From: JAUWMI01 sp964454265
Lineage (GTDB): Bacteria > Sumerlaeota > Sumerlaeia > MWCT01 > JAUWMI01
Assembly (NCBI GenBank): GCA_964454265.1
Contig: CAYVXD010000005.1
Location: 3,127-67,126 of the forward strand
Reading direction: 5' to 3'
DNA length: 64,000 bases
Shown here: positions 61,915-64,000 of the stretch, piece after piece
Numbering within the stretch: position 1 is the first letter of the stretch
Layout of the letters: every line of letters starts with the position of its first letter
Made by a program: the position numbers and the translations under genes
Notes under the pieces: model-generated
What the model was told of the DNA's origin: nothing
The model's input: the letters and a program-made list of their open reading frames with translations, nothing else
Database searches by the model: none

Positions 61915-62406
61915 ATGTTATACAACTTCAGCTTTGTGATTAAGGATCAACTGGCAGGATCAGCATTCCCCGGTTCTTATGGCACACTCGAGGACGCCTT
62001 GAACGAAATCAAGACGCAGGGATTCGCGGTATTAGTATCTCTGACCGAACAGCCATTGCCCCAGCATCTTATTCAGCGCTACGGGTTTGAATATCTTCAT
62101 ATTGGGATTCCGAACTTTCACGCACCCAAACTGCCCGAGGCAGATAAATTTGTACAGTTCGTCCAATCGCGCCTGGATGAGAAGAAGAAGGTGCTGGTTC
62201 ACTGTTGGGCTGGTTACGGCCGTACTGGAACCATGCTCGCCTGCTACCTGGTTAGTACAGGTCTTCCTCCGCACAAGGCAATTAAGAAAATTCGACGCCT
62301 TCGAGCAGGATCAATTGAAACGCACTCCCAGGAGCAAGCCGTCTACCACTATTCCGCCTACCTCCACGAAATGGGCCGCCTTCCTGAGCAGCGGCCTGAG
62401 AAGTAG
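61915..62406 (+). CDS. Dual-specificity (DSP-type) protein phosphatase
   Basis: A 163-residue single-domain cysteine phosphatase. The P-loop VHCWAGYGRTG matches HCxxGxxRTG, with the nucleophile Cys97 and the Arg. Order and length match small bacterial and eukaryotic-like DSPs. The general-acid loop, normally an Asp in I-P-D-F, reads GIPNFHAP, so the acid is Asn67. Substrates may be phosphoproteins or lipid/sugar phosphates. GAGGCGAG precedes the ATG. It follows the antiporter by 70 bases and could be in the same unit; no kinase is adjacent. Confidence 0.85.
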   Translation: MLYNFSFVIKDQLAGSAFPGSYGTLEDALNEIKTQGFAVLVSLTEQPLPQHLIQRYGFEYLHIGIPNFHAPKLPEADKFVQFVQSRLDEKKKVLVHCWAGYGRTGTMLACYLVSTGLPPHKAIKKIRRLRAGSIETHSQEQAVYHYSAYLHEMGRLPEQRPEK

Positions 62407-62492
62407 GGGCAGAACATTGATACCCGCTGTGTTTTAAATGCCGAGCGTGATGTTGTGGATCTTGGGTATGGAAGTTGTCCTCAGGCCGTTTT

Positions 62493-62520
62493 GTAGGGGC
62501 GTATTGCAATACGCCCCTAC
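62493..62520. repeat. Palindromic intergenic repeat (GTAGGG family), member 4
   Basis: A 28-bp perfect palindrome: arms GTAGGGGC and GCCCCTAC, with centre GTATTGCAATAC. It lies between two convergent genes, the phosphatase and anmK. Confidence 0.85.
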
Positions 62521-62667
62521 GTTATCGGACGAATAGCAACCGGATATAAAGCCGAACCGATGGGGCAATTGGATAACGGATGGGGACACCTCGTAGTAAT
62601 ATGGACATGTGCCGGGGTAAATCTGCTTCAGGCCGATAAACCCGAGGGATGAAAAAAGGTGTCAAAG

Positions 62668-63912
62668 CTATTCGGCCTGATAGATTTTGCCGAGAAGAAC
62701 CTGGTGGGAGGCGCCGGTGGCAGAAGGGACGTTTCCGGGGATATTGTGTATCCGCGCCCAGCCGAGCAATGCAAATCCTATTGCCTCTTTCGCTTTGCTG
62801 TTGATTCCGACGTCTTCGTGCGTAAGGAGCTGAATCTCCTCAGGCAGGCCGCGCCGCAGCAGCTCTACGAGAAAGGGATTCTGCGCTCCCCCACCTCCGA
62901 GGACTACTTCGTCCACCCGCATTCGGGAAAACATAAAATCACGGTAGGCGCGAAGGATACTTTCAGCCGTCAGTGCCGTAGCGGTTGCAACCAGGTCCGC
63001 ATCTGAGATGCGTCGCTCTTTTGCCTGCGCTCTGAGCTGATCAACGTAGGTAAGGCCAAAGAGTTCGCGGCCTGTGGTTTTTGGCGGTGGGGCTGAAAAA
63101 TATGGATGTGCGAGCAGGTCTTTCAGCAAGCGTTGATCAACGACACCGGATGCAGCAATGTGTGCATCGCGGTCGCACGCTTCGCGTCCGTCAGTCATCC
63201 GCGCCACAAGCCCGTCAATGACCATGTTGCCAGGCCCGGTGTCAAAGGCCAGAACGTCTCCCAGGGCGCAATTTGCAGGCAGCAGAGTGCAGTTCCCAAT
63301 TCCACCAATGTTCTGGACGACCCGGCCTTTTGTTTTGTCTCTAAGCAGATGGTAGTCTGCAAAGGTAATGAGCGGCGCACCATTTCCTCCAGCAGCCATG
63401 TCGGCTGTGCGAAAATCAGAAACCGTTAGTATGCCAGTCATCTGGGCAATGATCGTGGCTTCGCCAATTTGAAGCGTTGATGCGGTGTGTTGCTCAGAGG
63501 CGGCCATGAGCGGGGGGATGTGATAGACCGTTTGGCCGTGAGAACCAATGACGCGGACGTCTGCGGAAGAGACGCCGGCTTGCTTAAGGAGCGCAAGCAC
63601 GGCGTGCGCAAATTCGCGTCCGATCTCAAAGTTCAATTCGCACGTGAGACGCAAGGCGCCGGCTTGATCTTCAAAGAGATTGAAAATGCGCTGGCGAAGT
63701 GCTGGCGGATAAGGATGGACAAGGAATGCCTTGAGCTCCGCCTCGACCGAATCATTTGTGGCGCTGATCTCCACCAGGGCTGCATCAATGCCATCAACCG
63801 ATGTTCCAGACATCAATCCTATGATAAGCTCATCATTCATGTGCGTTTGATATGCCTGGCTGTTTCTATCAGCGCCGCCCCACATAGCGACCCGTTGGGA
63901 CAGGCGGTTCAT
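62668..63912 (-). CDS. anmK: Anhydro-N-acetylmuramic acid kinase
   Basis: A 414-residue kinase that phosphorylates and opens anhydroMurNAc from cell-wall recycling to give MurNAc-6-P. It shows LMSGTSVDGIDAALV (phosphate loop), GSHGQTVYH, TVSDFRTADMAAGGNGAPL, NIGGIGN, FDTGPGNM and VLGGGGAQNPFLV. The length is slightly above the usual 370 because 24 residues precede MNDELIIGLM. The true start may be the ATG at 63840, but neither site has a good ribosome site. A palindrome lies directly upstream of 63912. MurQ and NagA-like partners are not in the window. Confidence 0.94.
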   Translation of the reverse strand: MNRLSQRVAMWGGADRNSQAYQTHMNDELIIGLMSGTSVDGIDAALVEISATNDSVEAELKAFLVHPYPPALRQRIFNLFEDQAGALRLTCELNFEIGREFAHAVLALLKQAGVSSADVRVIGSHGQTVYHIPPLMAASEQHTASTLQIGEATIIAQMTGILTVSDFRTADMAAGGNGAPLITFADYHLLRDKTKGRVVQNIGGIGNCTLLPANCALGDVLAFDTGPGNMVIDGLVARMTDGREACDRDAHIAASGVVDQRLLKDLLAHPYFSAPPPKTTGRELFGLTYVDQLRAQAKERRISDADLVATATALTAESILRAYRDFMFSRMRVDEVVLGGGGAQNPFLVELLRRGLPEEIQLLTHEDVGINSKAKEAIGFALLGWARIHNIPGNVPSATGASHQVLLGKIYQAE

Positions 63913-63916
63913 TATA

Positions 63917-63944
63917 GTAGGGACAGATTATAATCTGTCCCTAC
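63917..63944. repeat. Palindromic intergenic repeat (GTAGGG family), member 5
   Basis: A 28-bp perfect palindrome: GTAGGGAC and GTCCCTAC arms, with centre AGATTATAATCT, four bases upstream of the first anmK ATG. Confidence 0.85.
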
Positions 63945-64000
63945 ACTGGAGTTTGGACACAGAATTTTTTTTCGTCGGCCTGCGATGTTGAGGCTTTTTT

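Overview
The window is 64 kb of a draft bacterial assembly. It contains two 100-N scaffold gaps (34216-34315 and 49710-49809), is roughly half G+C, and carries about forty protein genes on both strands. I see no tRNA, rRNA or CRISPR array. The content suggests an uncultured, Gram-negative-type, deep-branching bacterium: a gingipain-family (C25) secreted protease, very large surface proteins with FG-GAP repeats and a Thr/Pro linker, a lipoprotein PBP4, several GT-C membrane glycosyltransferases, and a PduP/FucA-like enzyme pair typical of fucose/rhamnose microcompartments. Together these fit PVC/FCB-like or candidate phyla (for example Sumerlaeota, Omnitrophota, Latescibacterota). That placement is inference; I cannot fix a taxon from sequence reading alone.

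Layout. 1-3.5 kb: the tail of an ABC ATPase, a cysteine desulfurase gutted by two deletions, a small membrane protein, and a minus-strand aldehyde dehydrogenase/class II aldolase operon. 4-10.5 kb: a 1788-residue C25 protease and a TPR protein. 10.6-17 kb: two GT-C-like membrane proteins and a FtsX/MacB-type permease, with a perfect 285-bp duplication of the permease 3' end and a MITE-like inverted-repeat segment abutting it. 17-28.5 kb, all minus: a corrinoid-activator-type ferredoxin/ASKHA protein, a TIM-barrel protein, folD, radA, two tandem ADP-glucose pyrophosphorylase paralogues (the second apparently non-catalytic), a D-aminoacylase and CstA. 28.8-34.1 kb: yjbQ and the conserved rpsB-tsf-pyrH-frr-uppS-cdsA operon. 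34.5-42 kb: hydrogenase maturation genes hypC-hypD (minus) and hypE-hypF (plus) either side of a SpoIID/LytB gene. 42-49.4 kb: a 1691-residue FG-GAP surface protein and a lipoprotein DacB. 49.5-52.8 kb: an unresolved 101-bp tandem repeat at the end of a GT-C/TPR fusion gene. 52.9-64 kb: xylB, a MATE exporter, a RadC with an endonuclease III-like Fe-S N-terminal domain, a carboxylate/ion permease followed by panC, a Kef-type antiporter, a dual-specificity phosphatase and anmK.

Links between genes. The aldehyde dehydrogenase and aldolase would handle lactaldehyde from deoxysugar phosphates, and the dehydrogenase carries an encapsulation-type N-terminal helix although no shell gene is present. 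HypC-F point to a [NiFe]-hydrogenase elsewhere. GlgC paralogues imply glycogen storage. CstA with D-aminoacylase suggests peptide/amino-acid scavenging, and AnmK and DacB deal with cell-wall turnover. Five intergenic palindromes of a single family (GTAGGG arms, variable self-complementary centre) are scattered through the right two thirds of the window.

The best candidates for something little described are the RadC/endonuclease III-like fusion, the FG-GAP protein with its twin C-terminal domains, the cysteine-tailed aldolase paired with a signal-bearing aldehyde dehydrogenase, and the palindrome family. I found no defence island or other clearly new multi-gene system.
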